This document shows, piece after piece, positions 43,588 to 52,757 of a stretch of DNA of 64,000 nucleotides. Under the pieces are notes generated by a model. That model worked only from the letters and a program-made list of their open reading frames with translations, was not told the origin of the DNA and made no database searches. Origin of the DNA: JAWKWA01 sp041397765 (GTDB lineage: Bacteria; Pseudomonadota; Alphaproteobacteria; Rhizobiales; Hyphomicrobiaceae); contig JAWKWA010000009.1 of assembly GCA_041397765.1 (NCBI GenBank), positions 62,001 to 126,000 of the forward strand. The letters run 5' to 3'. The position numbers and the translations under genes were made by a program. Position 1 is the stretch's first letter. Every line of letters starts with the position of its first letter.

Positions 43588-44400
43588 TCACTCCGCCGAG
43601 GCGCCGCCATTGGCCGCCCCACCGCCCCCCTCGTTGGAGGAGACGAGGCGCGGCCCCTTGTGCTTGGCCGGCCGGCTCTCGACCAGAACGCCGAGGCGGC
43701 GCGCGACCTCCTGATAGGCCTCGACCAGCCCGCCCATGTCCTTGCGGAAGCGATCCTTGTCGAGCCGGTCGTCGGTCTTCATGTCCCACAAACGGCAGGA
43801 ATCGGGGCTGATCTCGTCGGCGAGCACGATGCGCACGAGATCGTTCTCCCAGAGCCGGCCGAACTCGACCTTGAAGTCGACGAGACGGATGCCGATGCCG
43901 AGGAAGAGGCCGGAGAGGAAGTCGTTGATGCGCAGCGCCAGCGCCATGATCTCGTCGAGCTCGGCCGGGGTCGCCCAGCCGAAGGCGGTGATGTGCTCCT
44001 CGCACACCATCGGGTCGTTCAGCTCGTCGTTCTTGTAATAGAATTCGATGATCGAGCGGGGGAGCTGGAGCCCTTCCTCGAGGCCGAGCCGCGCCGAGAG
44101 CGAGCCGGCCGCGACATTGCGCACCACCACCTCGAGGGGGATGATCTCGACCTCGCGGATGAGCTGCTCGCGCATGTTGAGGCGGCGGATGAAATGGTTC
44201 GGCACGCCGACCTCGCCGAGGCGCATGAACAGATATTCGGAGATGCGGTTGTTGAGCACGCCCTTGCCCTCGATGACGGCGTGCTTCTTCTTGTTGAAGG
44301 CGGTGGCGTCGTCCTTGAAATGCTGGATCAGCGTGCCGGGCTCGGGCCCCTCGTAGAGGGTCTTGGCCTTGCCGTCATATACGAGACGCCGCCGGTTCAT
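43588..44400 (-). CDS. purC: Phosphoribosylaminoimidazole-succinocarboxamide (SAICAR) synthase PurC
   Basis: Joins CAIR and aspartate in purine biosynthesis. Start ATG 44400: MNRRRLVYDGKAKTLYEGPE. Family blocks: FKDDATAFNKKKHAVIEGKG, VGVPNHFIRRL, IIPLEVVVRNVAAGSLSARL, IRLVDFKVEFGRLWENDLVR, LADEISPDSCRLWDM and LDKDRFRKDMGGLVEAYQEV. 270 residues; the last 20 (Gly/Ala-rich) extend past the usual end. First gene of purC-purS-purQ. Confidence 0.97.
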   Translation of the reverse strand: MNRRRLVYDGKAKTLYEGPEPGTLIQHFKDDATAFNKKKHAVIEGKGVLNNRISEYLFMRLGEVGVPNHFIRRLNMREQLIREVEIIPLEVVVRNVAAGSLSARLGLEEGLQLPRSIIEFYYKNDELNDPMVCEEHITAFGWATPAELDEIMALALRINDFLSGLFLGIGIRLVDFKVEFGRLWENDLVRIVLADEISPDSCRLWDMKTDDRLDKDRFRKDMGGLVEAYQEVARRLGVLVESRPAKHKGPRLVSSNEGGGGAANGGASAE

Positions 44401-44827
44401 GGGGGTTGTCCTTGAAAAAAGGGAACTTTCCGATACGCCCGGGGAAGCGCTCGCCGGGACCCGCCGCTTCAAGCTGCCGCTTCAAGCTGCGATCCGCCTG
44501 GCCGAGCCAACCGCCGGCGCGGCCTGTGCGATGCCCCATCTGCCCATCCAGGGACGCCCCCAGGGGATCGGCGGGGAATCGTGACCGCTCATCGGGGCCG
44601 AAGCTAGCCGATCGGCCCCGACGAAACAATGCGCGTTCCCCGTGCATCCCTGCCGTGACGGCCGGCCGCCCTTTCTCCGCCCACTTCCCGTCAGGGGAGG
44701 AGACACGGGCAATTGCCGCTTGACGAAGCCGGCCGCCAATTCCCATATCCCTCGAAGGACAAGTCGGCAGGGCGAGCAGATCGCACTTTCCGTACGGTGC
44801 TTGAACTCATTTGGAGACGATCGGGGC
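44401..44827. promoter_or_regulatory. Divergent purC / ATPase-inhibitor intergenic region with candidate promoter
   Basis: 427 bases without a gene. A 13-bp tandem duplication (CCGCTTCAAGCTG twice) lies about 44463-44488. For the plus-strand gene, TTGACG (44720-44725), 17 bases and CCATAT (44743-44748) form a plausible promoter. No purine riboswitch or PurR-like operator is recognised on the purC side. Confidence 0.4.
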
Positions 44828-45157
44828 ATGACGACTTTCGACGAGCGGGAAAAGGCCTTCGAGAAGAAGTTCGCCCATGACCAGGAGATGCAGTTCAAGG
44901 CGCAGGCGCGGCGCAACAAGCTGCTCGGCCTGTGGGCGGCAGGGCTCATGGGACTGTCCTCCAAGGAAGCCGACGACTATGCGAAATCGGTGGTGAAGGC
45001 CGATTTCGAGGAGCCGGGCGAGGAGGACGTCGTGCGCAAGATCCGGCAGGATCTGAACGACAAGGGCGTCGGCCGGCCGGACGACGACATCCGCCGGATG
45101 ATGGCCGAGCTGCTGGTCAAGGCGAAGGACCAGATCATGACCGAGGTGAAGAAGTAG
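44828..45157 (+). CDS. F1-ATPase inhibitor, zeta subunit (DUF1476 family)
   Basis: A 109-residue helical protein: MTTFDEREKAFEKKFAHDQE, MQFKAQARRNKLLGLWAAGL, MGLSSKEADDYAKSVVKADF and the C-terminal helices DDIRRMMAELLVKAKDQIMT. This matches the alphaproteobacterial zeta subunit first defined in Paracoccus, whose N-terminal helix inserts into F1 and blocks ATP hydrolysis. The charged N-terminus needed for inhibition is present. ATG 44828. Confidence 0.92.
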   Translation: MTTFDEREKAFEKKFAHDQEMQFKAQARRNKLLGLWAAGLMGLSSKEADDYAKSVVKADFEEPGEEDVVRKIRQDLNDKGVGRPDDDIRRMMAELLVKAKDQIMTEVKK

Positions 45158-45281
45158 GGCCCGGCGCCGCGTCCGATCCGATCGGGCAGGGCCGCCCTGT
45201 CTCGCTTTGCTGCCTCGCTGGTCGTCCATTTGAAGGGCTCTGCGGCCGCCTCGGCCGCTGTCCACGTTGCGAGCTCCCGCC

Positions 45282-46049
45282 ATGACGAGCGATCCGGTGC
45301 GTGCCGCGCTTGCCAAGAAGCCGACCCTGCTCAACGCCTGGATCACGCTCGGTCTGCCGCTCGCCATCGAGATGGTCGGAGCGGCGGGCTGGGATCTGGC
45401 GACCATCGACCAGCAGCACGGCCTCGGCGGGCCGGACCGGCTGGTGGATTGCCTCGTCGGGGCGCGCTCGGCCGGCCTGCCGGCGCTGGTGCGTGTCGCA
45501 GTGAACGATCCCGGCCTCATCGGACGCGCGCTCGATGCGGGGGCGAGCGGGATCATCTGCCCGATGGTCAACACGGTCGCCGATGCCCAGCGCCTGGTGG
45601 ACGCCGCCAAATATCCCCCGCTCGGAGCGCGGAGCTGGGGTCCCTACAGGGCCCGAGCGACCGGCAAGGGCGACTATTTCGCCGAGGCCAACCGGACGAC
45701 GCTCGCCTGCGCACAGATCGAGACCGCCGAGGCGCTCGACAATCTCGACGCCATCCTCGCCGTCGAGGGCATCGACATGGTCTATGTCGGGCCCAACGAT
45801 CTCACCATATCGCTGACCGGCGGACAGAGCCGCGACATCGCCGGCGAGGTGACCAGCCGGGCGATCGGCCGGATCCTCGACGGCTGCCGGCGCCACGAGG
45901 TCATCGCCGGCATCTATGCCAACGATCTCGACTTCGCCATGCCGCTGATCGCGGCCGGCTGGCAGGTCGTGACCATCGGGTCGGACGCCCAGTGGCTGAG
46001 CGAGGGCGCCGCCGATGCGGCGCGCCGCGGCCGGCCGGCCAAGGGCTGA
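45282..46049 (+). CDS. HpcH/HpaI-family aldolase
   Basis: Class-II metal-dependent aldolase of the 4-hydroxy-2-oxoheptanedioate type, 255 residues. Motifs: LLNAWITLGLPLAIEMVGAA, the catalytic-loop WDLATIDQQHGLGGPDRLV, ALVRVAVNDPGLIGRALDAG, ASGIICPMVNTVADAQRLVD, metal ligand Glu in CAQIETAEALDNLDAILAV and Asp in YVGPNDLTISL. Members cleave 2-oxo-hydroxy acids to pyruvate or oxaloacetate plus an aldehyde. No aromatic-degradation genes are nearby, so the substrate is open. A TTG at 45267 would add 5 residues. It ends 14 bases before the convergent phoR stop. Confidence 0.9.
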   Translation: MTSDPVRAALAKKPTLLNAWITLGLPLAIEMVGAAGWDLATIDQQHGLGGPDRLVDCLVGARSAGLPALVRVAVNDPGLIGRALDAGASGIICPMVNTVADAQRLVDAAKYPPLGARSWGPYRARATGKGDYFAEANRTTLACAQIETAEALDNLDAILAVEGIDMVYVGPNDLTISLTGGQSRDIAGEVTSRAIGRILDGCRRHEVIAGIYANDLDFAMPLIAAGWQVVTIGSDAQWLSEGAADAARRGRPAKG

Positions 46050-46063
46050 GACGGCATTCCGGC

Positions 46064-47506
46064 TCAATCCCCGGATAGGGGGCCCTGCTCGGCAGGGAGC
46101 TCGACGGTGAACGTCGATCCCTCGCCTTCGCGCGAGCGGATGCGCAACTCGCCGCGATGGCGGGCGACGATGTGCTTGACGATGGCGAGCCCGAGGCCGG
46201 TGCCGCCGCGATCGCGGCTCGCCGCGGTGTCGACGCGGTAGAAGCGCTCGGTGAGGCGCGGCAGGTGGCGGGCCGGGATGCCGATGCCATCATCGGCGAT
46301 AGCCATGAGGATGCGCTCGCCCGAGCCGCCGGCATCGGCCTCGCGCCGGGAGACCGTCACCGTGACATGGCCGCCGCTGCGGCCGTAGCGGATGGCATTG
46401 TGGACGAGGTTCTGCAGCACCTGGGCCAGCTCGTCGCGGTCGCCGCGGACATGGGTCGGGGCCGGCGGCACGGCGAGCGTCAGGGTCTGGCCGGCCGCCT
46501 CGGCGACCGGCACGAGGGATTCCACCACCTGCTCGACCACCCGGCTCGCATCGACCCGCTCGCGCGGGCGCAGATGGGCATGGCTCTCGACGCGGGTGAG
46601 GACGAGCATGTCGTCGATCAGCCGCTTCATGCGCTGGGCCTGGGTGGCCATGACGCCGAGGAACTTGCGACGGGCCTCGGCATCCTCGCGCGCGGGGCCC
46701 TGCAGGGTCTCGATGAAGCCGATCAGCGAGGTCAGCGGGGTCCGCAGCTCGTGGCTGGCATTGGCGATGAAATCGGTGCGCATGACGTCGAGCCGCTCGG
46801 TGGCGGTCAGATCGCGCAGGACGAGCAGGAGCTGGGGCGTGCCGTCGGCCGGCCGCAAGGGACCGAGCAGCGAGGCGACCGCCTCCAGATGACGCTCGAC
46901 GGGCACACGCTCGTCATAGCGCACCTGGCGCATCTCGCCGGTCTCGAGCGCCTCGTCGATGGCGGCGAGCACTTCGGGATTGCGCAGGATGCCGGCAATG
47001 CGGCTACCTGGAGCGATATGGTCGAGGATCTCGCGGGCCGCCGCATTGCTGGCGACGACGATGCCGTCCCGCCTGACGAGGATGGCGCCGTCGGGCATCG
47101 CCTCCACGACCTCGGCCCAGCCGGCCGCCCCGGTCGGTCCGACCCGCGCCCGGCTCGCGGTCGTTGAGGCCGGGCCCGTCCGGCCCGGCCAGGGCATGGC
47201 CAGGAGGGCGAGAGCGGACAGGGCCGCCGCGGCGAGGGCCGCCGGCAGCGGCAATGCCGCCACGGGGACGAGGGCGAGAATGATCGCGACACCGGCGAGG
47301 AGCGGCAGCCGGCGCAGGCCGAGCCGCTCGCGCAACTCGCGCAGGATGGGCGAGAGGGCCGAGAGGGGACGGCCCGCAGACGGCCGCCCGGCCAGGTCAC
47401 CCGGTCCAAATCTCACATCGTCCTCCAGGGGAGCAGGGCTGTCGTCGGCGGCACGATCCCCGCCATCGTTGGTCATGCCTGTCGATCCATCTTGCACGAG
47501 CCTCAT
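46064..47506 (-). CDS. phoR: Sensor histidine kinase, PhoR-like
   Basis: Membrane histidine kinase of 480 residues: two close hydrophobic spans (LLAGVAIILALVPVAALPLP, LAAAALSALALLAMPW), a PAS-like domain (AMPDGAILVRRDGIVVASNA, EILDHIAPGSRIAGI), the phospho-acceptor His in FIANASHELRTPLTSLIGFI, and the ATPase boxes LVHNAIRYG, IADDGIGIP and GGTGLGLAIVKHIVARH. The short periplasmic loop plus PAS plus HisKA arrangement is that of PhoR. That it pairs with PhoB (18 kb) is inference; being divergent from polyphosphate kinase supports it. Start at ATG 47506 or 47476. Confidence 0.85.
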   Translation of the reverse strand: MRLVQDGSTGMTNDGGDRAADDSPAPLEDDVRFGPGDLAGRPSAGRPLSALSPILRELRERLGLRRLPLLAGVAIILALVPVAALPLPAALAAAALSALALLAMPWPGRTGPASTTASRARVGPTGAAGWAEVVEAMPDGAILVRRDGIVVASNAAAREILDHIAPGSRIAGILRNPEVLAAIDEALETGEMRQVRYDERVPVERHLEAVASLLGPLRPADGTPQLLLVLRDLTATERLDVMRTDFIANASHELRTPLTSLIGFIETLQGPAREDAEARRKFLGVMATQAQRMKRLIDDMLVLTRVESHAHLRPRERVDASRVVEQVVESLVPVAEAAGQTLTLAVPPAPTHVRGDRDELAQVLQNLVHNAIRYGRSGGHVTVTVSRREADAGGSGERILMAIADDGIGIPARHLPRLTERFYRVDTAASRDRGGTGLGLAIVKHIVARHRGELRIRSREGEGSTFTVELPAEQGPLSGD

Positions 47507-47609
47507 CACGCTTCGATAACGGTCCGGAGCGAGCCGCGCGCCGGACAGCGACGCGCGGGCGCATGCAGCTCCAGCGAAAGGGCCGGACGGCGAAGGTCCG
47601 GCATAGGCC

Positions 47610-48503
47610 ATGAAGACGAAGAAGGACAAGGAGGCGCGCAGGGAGACCGCCGCAGCAGGGCCGATCGACCTCGATGCCTTCGACATCGACGATCCGGTGC
47701 TGCCCAAGGCGATCGACGAGGGCGCACTGACGAGCGGCAGCTTCCCCTACGACAAGCGGCTGAAGGGCTCACGCTTCGAGGAGATGCTGCGGCCACTGCA
47801 GATCGAGCTCCTCAAGCTGCAGAGCGCCATGCAGAAGAGCGGCGAGCGGCTGGTCGTCGTGTTCGAGGGGCGCGACGCCGCCGGGAAGGGCGGCGCCATC
47901 TCGGTGTTCAGCGAGCATCTGAACCCGCGCCATGCCCATGTCGTCGCCCTCGCCAAGCCGACCGAGGCCGAGCGCGGCGAGTGGTACTTCCAGCGCTACA
48001 TCGAGAGGCTGCCGACCGCCGGTGACATGGTGCTGTTCGATCGGTCCTGGTACAATCGGGCGGGCGTCGAGCGGGTCATGGGCTTCTGTACCCAGGCGCA
48101 GCTCGAGACCTTCTTTCGCGACGTGCCGGCCTTCGAGAGCCTGATCGTGCGCGACGGCATCCGGCTGGTAAAGATCTATCTGAAGATCGGCCGCGAGACT
48201 CAGCTCAAGCGTTTCCACACCCGCTATCATGATCCGCTGAAGCGCTGGAAGCTGACGGAGATCGACCTCGCGGCGATGAAGAAGTGGCAGGACTATTCGA
48301 TCGCGCAGGAGGAGATGCTCACCCGCACCCACAGCGAGGCGGCCCCCTGGACGGTGATCCTCGCCAACGACAAGCTGAGGGCACGTCTGGCGGCCATCCA
48401 GGTCGTGCTGTCGGCGGTCGAGTACGAGGGCCGGGACGCGTCCGTGATCGGCCGGCCCGACGGCAAGATCGCCGGATCGGGCGGCACGTTCTTTGCTGCC
48501 TGA
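47610..48503 (+). CDS. ppk2: Polyphosphate kinase 2 (PPK2 family)
   Basis: Transfers phosphate between polyphosphate and nucleoside diphosphates. The P-loop is VVFEGRDAAGKGGAISVFSE, Walker B is MVLFDRSWYNRAGVERVMGF, and the lid region is IYLKIGRETQLKRFHTRYHD and PLKRWKLTEIDLAAMKKWQD. The 297-residue single-domain length and short acidic N-terminus fit the rhizobial class-I type, which mainly makes GTP or ATP from polyphosphate. ATG 47610; divergent from phoR with 103 bases between. Confidence 0.95.
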   Translation: MKTKKDKEARRETAAAGPIDLDAFDIDDPVLPKAIDEGALTSGSFPYDKRLKGSRFEEMLRPLQIELLKLQSAMQKSGERLVVVFEGRDAAGKGGAISVFSEHLNPRHAHVVALAKPTEAERGEWYFQRYIERLPTAGDMVLFDRSWYNRAGVERVMGFCTQAQLETFFRDVPAFESLIVRDGIRLVKIYLKIGRETQLKRFHTRYHDPLKRWKLTEIDLAAMKKWQDYSIAQEEMLTRTHSEAAPWTVILANDKLRARLAAIQVVLSAVEYEGRDASVIGRPDGKIAGSGGTFFAA

Positions 48504-48845
48504 CGCCGGCCGGCGGATGAGGCGCGCTGCGCCGCCACCGGGCCCGCCGCCCACCATCGGCCGAGCGGGGGGAACTGGCGCGGCACTCCTCCGGTTCCCT
48601 CCTCGCCGGGCGTGCGCACCCTTTCCCGCCCGTGGGGTGTGGAGAGCCGGGCGATGCCGGTAACGCTGCCGCAAACCTGCCGGTATCATCGGCGAAAGTG
48701 ATCGCCCGGCGTGTGGCCGTCCTTCGTTGGGGGCGGACCGGCGAATATGCTAGAAGTTCCGTGGACGGCGGGCAGCCGTTCGCGGAGACGAGGCCCGGCG
48801 CCGCCCGTGGCGCTGTCGAAGGGGCTCCTGAATCCGATGGGTCGC
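48504..48845. other. Non-coding stretch upstream of the large membrane protein
   Basis: About 340 bases between ppk2 and the chosen start of the large protein. TATGCT near 48755 could be a -10 element but its -35 (TTCGTT) is poor. The downstream frame is open from 48711, so part of this may be coding if translation starts earlier. Nothing else recognised. Confidence 0.35.
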
Positions 48846-51800
48846 ATGTCAATTCGCGCGCTGCTCAAGGCCGGCCTTCTCGCGCTCCTCCTGGTGCTCT
48901 GGCTCGGCGTGCTCTCGCTCGGCGGTATGCCGGCAGGCGCCGAGGATGCGGCGGCGACCACGGCCGGGAGCACGACGGTCGCGGCGGAGCCGGCGACGGC
49001 GACCGTGACGGACAGAGATCCGGGCACGGGCACAGCTGCGGGCGAGATCTCGGGCTCGGTAGCGGTCCCCGCCGAGGCGGATGCGGACGCCGTCGACAAA
49101 GCGGGCGCGAGTGCCGAGCCTGCGCTCGAGCCGGTCGCACGCACAAGTCCGAGCCTTGCCGAGGATGCCGCGGGCACAGCCGCCATCGGAGCGAGCGCGC
49201 CGGCGGTGGCGGCCGGCGACGAAGTTGGCGGCAGCGACGGTGCGACGGCCGGCACGGCGGCAACCGGGCGGACGCCCTCGATCGTCGAGTTGATCGGCGA
49301 GCGCTTCAGGCGAATGGTGGCGATCACCCTCGAAGCGCTCGACACCCAGGGCCCGCAGTTCTGGACCTACCTCGCGCTCGCGACGATGGCTGGCTTTGCC
49401 TTTCGCCGCTTCATGCGCACCGAGCTGTGGCGCCGCCTGCTGGCGACCATCACCAACGACGTGCTGACCAACTGGCAGCTCGCGGTGCTCGGCATGACCG
49501 GCATCCTGCTGTCACTCGCCTCGGGCTACACCACCTGGGACGGCATGACCAATTTCACCTGCCCGGCGCGACAGGCGGAGACGGGCTCGTGCTTTGGTCC
49601 GATGATCCTCAGCCTGCTCATCACCGTGGGCATCCAGGGGATCATGCTGATCACCGCCTGGCTGATTGGCGAGAGCTTCGCGCAGGGACTGCGCCTCGAC
49701 AAGCCGCAGGCCGCAGCGGCCGGCGGGCTCGTCGAGCGGATCGGGCGCAATGTCGTCTCCATGGTGTTCCTGGCGCTGGCAGGCGTGCTCGCGGCGGCGC
49801 TGCTGCTGGTCTGGCTGTCGGCGAGCCCCAACATGATCGGGCAGGGCATCGCCGAGGGCATCGCGACCTGGCGCGGGCCGATCACCATCGCGGCGATCGT
49901 GACCGGCCTCCTGCTCGCCGTCGGCTTCGCCATGACGCAGCACGAGATCGTCGGGCCCTATCTGCGCGGCGGGCGGATCGTTCTTTCCAACCTGCCGCTC
50001 TGGGCGATGTTCCTCGCCTGCATGGCAACCTCGGTGTTCTTCTCCTTCGACAGCCTGTTCTCGACCATCTTCCCGCCGGAGGAGCGGGCGCGGGCCGCCG
50101 ATGTGCGCACGGCCAAGCAGGTCGGCCGCATCGTCGACGATCTCGGCGTCGCCATCGAGCGGCGGCGGACCGAGGCTTTCGACCGCCTGACGCGAAGCAC
50201 GGAATGGGCCGGCTTCAACGAGGGCATCGACCAGGTCGTCGACATCGCCAAATCGGCCGAGGGCGTGATCCGCCAGACCATCATCGACGAGTTGCAGCGC
50301 CAGCAGGAAACCAATGAAGGCCTGCAGGAGAGCCGGGCGTCGGCGGAGAGCCAGCGGTCGCGGCTCGCCAAGCGCAAGGACGAGCTCAACGACGAATTGG
50401 CGCGGCTGAAGGGCGAGTTGCCGGCGATCGCCGGCGAGGTCGAGCGGCTGAAGGCGGCGATCTTCGCCAAGGACCGCGAGATCGTCGCCAAGACCGCCGA
50501 GGCGGAGGCCGAGGCGACAGGCATCGGCACCACCGGCAAGGCCGGGCGGGGGCCACGCTTCGCCGAGATCTCCAAGGAGCTGAAACGGCTCGAGGCCGAG
50601 AAGGACAATCTCGGTCTTCAGCTTCGCGAGTTCGATGCCCGGCGCCAGACCAAGTCCGACGAGATCGCCACCGCCGAGGGCGAGCTCGCCCAGATCGACG
50701 GCGAGCTCGGCAAGATCGGCGGACAGATCGCGCTCGTCGAGCGGCAGATGGAATTGCAGACGGAGGCCAGCAAATCGGGCGGCACCGGCAATGAGAGCCT
50801 CTCCATCGGGCCCGATGCGCTGACGGCGGCGCGCGCGCGCTTCCGCCTGACCGGCGACACCGGTGCCTTCGAGGCGCTGCAGGCGCGCTGCATCGAGCTG
50901 TTGCGCGCCTTCGACAAGGTCGACCGGCTGCGCCAGAGCGCGGCCACGCGCAATGCCGGCTGCGACACGACGCGCATCGCCGACCTCACCAATCGCCTGT
51001 TCGCACTCAACGAGGGGCGGGTCCGCTTCAAGGAGACCTGTGCGAAGGACGACAGCATTCCGCGCACGGGGACCGACGACGTCCTGCAGTTCGGCGAGCG
51101 CTGCGTGCAGGGCGCCGGGCTCGCGGGCGACGACACCGCCCAGTTCCGCGACCTCATCGCCCGCGCCGCGCTCAACCGCGACGACAAGGCCCACCGCTTC
51201 GTCGTCACCTGGAACGCCTTCCTCGACGGCAACCGCCTCGCCTATCTGGCGCTCGCCATCGCCATCGCCATGGACGGCCTCGTCTTCATGTCGGGCCTGT
51301 TCGGCGCCAATGCGGTGCGCTCGCCGCTGACGGGCGGCCTGCTCACGGTCTCGCAGATGGAGGCGGTGATCGACGCGGCCCTCCTGCCCAACCGCTATGC
51401 CAACGCCTCGATCGTGCTCGAGGCCAACCGTGCCGTCAGCAATCGCGACGGCTTCGTCGGCGAGGTCGATCTCTCCGAGACGATGCCGGAGATCAGGACG
51501 CGCATCAGCAATGTGCTGACGGCCGGCTCGAACCTTCATCTCGTCAAGCACGACGAACGCGATCCCGACGTCTATCTCGTCAAGGCGGAGCTGCTGAACT
51601 ACCTGCAGACGGTGCGCGACCGCGAGTTGAAGCGGGGATCGGGCATCGACCTCACCAAGGGCAATCCGCACGCCATCGCCGCGCATCGCGATGCCGCGCG
51701 CCACAAGTCGCACAGCCTCGCGGAGGAGCTGAAAGCGGCCTTCGTGCCCGAGGTGTTCGAGGGCTCGACCATGGTGTTCGAGCAGATGCGGCCGCTCGAG

Positions 51801-52757
51801 GACAATGTGCTGTTCAGCAACGAGATCCTGCTCGGGCGCCAGAACGGGCTGTCGACCTCGGAGCTGAAGACGCTGAAGCGCGCGCTCTCGGTCGGATCGG
51901 CCTATGGCGCGGTGCAGCTCGCGCAGAAGAATGCGAGCCGGGACAGCGATGTCGAGCGTTACCTGCTCAGGCCCGAATTCGCGATGGCGATCGGCCGGTT
52001 GCGTCTCAAGCATGTGCACGAGGCGCGCCCGGCCGCGGTGCGCGAGCCGGCGGCAGGCGCGATCGGGCACCAGACGCGCCTCAGGCTCGAGCAGCAGGAT
52101 GCCGAGATGACGGGCGACGGCGAGGTCACCGGTACGAAATTCCGCCATCCCCAACTCGAGAGCCCGGTCGCCCACGAAGCGCGCGAGGAGGGGCTGGACG
52201 AGAACCCGCAGCATGGCGGCGGCTCCGCCGTCGTGCTCGACGACGTCGACCAGGACCACGGCCATCCGATGCCGGAGCGCCGGGACATCCAGATGCAGAT
52301 CCTCGGGCGGATGGGCATGATGGTGACCGATCTCGACAGCTATCCGACCGAGGAGCCGACCGCCACCGACCGGCTGGTGCGCAGGCTCGCCTCGCTCGAC
52401 GGCGATCTTTCGCGGCGGGCGGCCGAGACGGCCGAGCGGCGCCGGCAGGAGATCGCCCAGGCGGTGCGGGCCCTCAAATGGCAGGCCGGCGACGAGATGG
52501 CGGTGCGCGAGATCGAGATCGCAGCGCGCGAGCTCGATCTGAGGGTCGCCGGTCTCGTGCGCCACGACCTCGATCTGGAGGTCAGCGAGCAGATGCTGCG
52601 CCTCGACCAGGCCTCCGAGCAGTCGCCCTATGCGATCCACCGCAATGCCGGCCGGCGCGACCAGCTCCGCCGGGTGCTGGCGGTGCTGCGCGGCGATGAG
52701 AGCGAGCCCGACGAGAGCACCATCGTCGCATTCGGCGATCGCGCGGGCCGGTCGTGA
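48846..52757 (+). CDS. Very large membrane protein with central coiled coil, unknown function
   Basis: 1303 residues from ATG 48846; ATG 48837 would add three. Order: N-terminal signal/anchor (1-31, ends MPAGA); Ala/Thr/Gly-rich linker (32-145); six membrane spans at about 172-189, 210-228, 253-274, 303-325, 345-363 and 383-408; a charged coiled coil (480-640, e.g. LQESRASAESQRSRLAKRKD); a segment with four cysteines (682, 706, 732, 753); a seventh span (798-820, LALAIAIAMDGLVFMSGLFG); and a hydrophilic 480-residue C-terminus with more helices. Spans 6 and 7 bracket the coiled coil, so it and the four cysteines share one side of the membrane. I recognise no family. Its stop overlaps the next gene by 4 bases. 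Confidence 0.85.
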   Translation: MSIRALLKAGLLALLLVLWLGVLSLGGMPAGAEDAAATTAGSTTVAAEPATATVTDRDPGTGTAAGEISGSVAVPAEADADAVDKAGASAEPALEPVARTSPSLAEDAAGTAAIGASAPAVAAGDEVGGSDGATAGTAATGRTPSIVELIGERFRRMVAITLEALDTQGPQFWTYLALATMAGFAFRRFMRTELWRRLLATITNDVLTNWQLAVLGMTGILLSLASGYTTWDGMTNFTCPARQAETGSCFGPMILSLLITVGIQGIMLITAWLIGESFAQGLRLDKPQAAAAGGLVERIGRNVVSMVFLALAGVLAAALLLVWLSASPNMIGQGIAEGIATWRGPITIAAIVTGLLLAVGFAMTQHEIVGPYLRGGRIVLSNLPLWAMFLACMATSVFFSFDSLFSTIFPPEERARAADVRTAKQVGRIVDDLGVAIERRRTEAFDRLTRSTEWAGFNEGIDQVVDIAKSAEGVIRQTIIDELQRQQETNEGLQESRASAESQRSRLAKRKDELNDELARLKGELPAIAGEVERLKAAIFAKDREIVAKTAEAEAEATGIGTTGKAGRGPRFAEISKELKRLEAEKDNLGLQLREFDARRQTKSDEIATAEGELAQIDGELGKIGGQIALVERQMELQTEASKSGGTGNESLSIGPDALTAARARFRLTGDTGAFEALQARCIELLRAFDKVDRLRQSAATRNAGCDTTRIADLTNRLFALNEGRVRFKETCAKDDSIPRTGTDDVLQFGERCVQGAGLAGDDTAQFRDLIARAALNRDDKAHRFVVTWNAFLDGNRLAYLALAIAIAMDGLVFMSGLFGANAVRSPLTGGLLTVSQMEAVIDAALLPNRYANASIVLEANRAVSNRDGFVGEVDLSETMPEIRTRISNVLTAGSNLHLVKHDERDPDVYLVKAELLNYLQTVRDRELKRGSGIDLTKGNPHAIAAHRDAARHKSHSLAEELKAAFVPEVFEGSTMVFEQMRPLEDNVLFSNEILLGRQNGLSTSELKTLKRALSVGSAYGAVQLAQKNASRDSDVERYLLRPEFAMAIGRLRLKHVHEARPAAVREPAAGAIGHQTRLRLEQQDAEMTGDGEVTGTKFRHPQLESPVAHEAREEGLDENPQHGGGSAVVLDDVDQDHGHPMPERRDIQMQILGRMGMMVTDLDSYPTEEPTATDRLVRRLASLDGDLSRRAAETAERRRQEIAQAVRALKWQAGDEMAVREIEIAARELDLRVAGLVRHDLDLEVSEQMLRLDQASEQSPYAIHRNAGRRDQLRRVLAVLRGDESEPDESTIVAFGDRAGRS

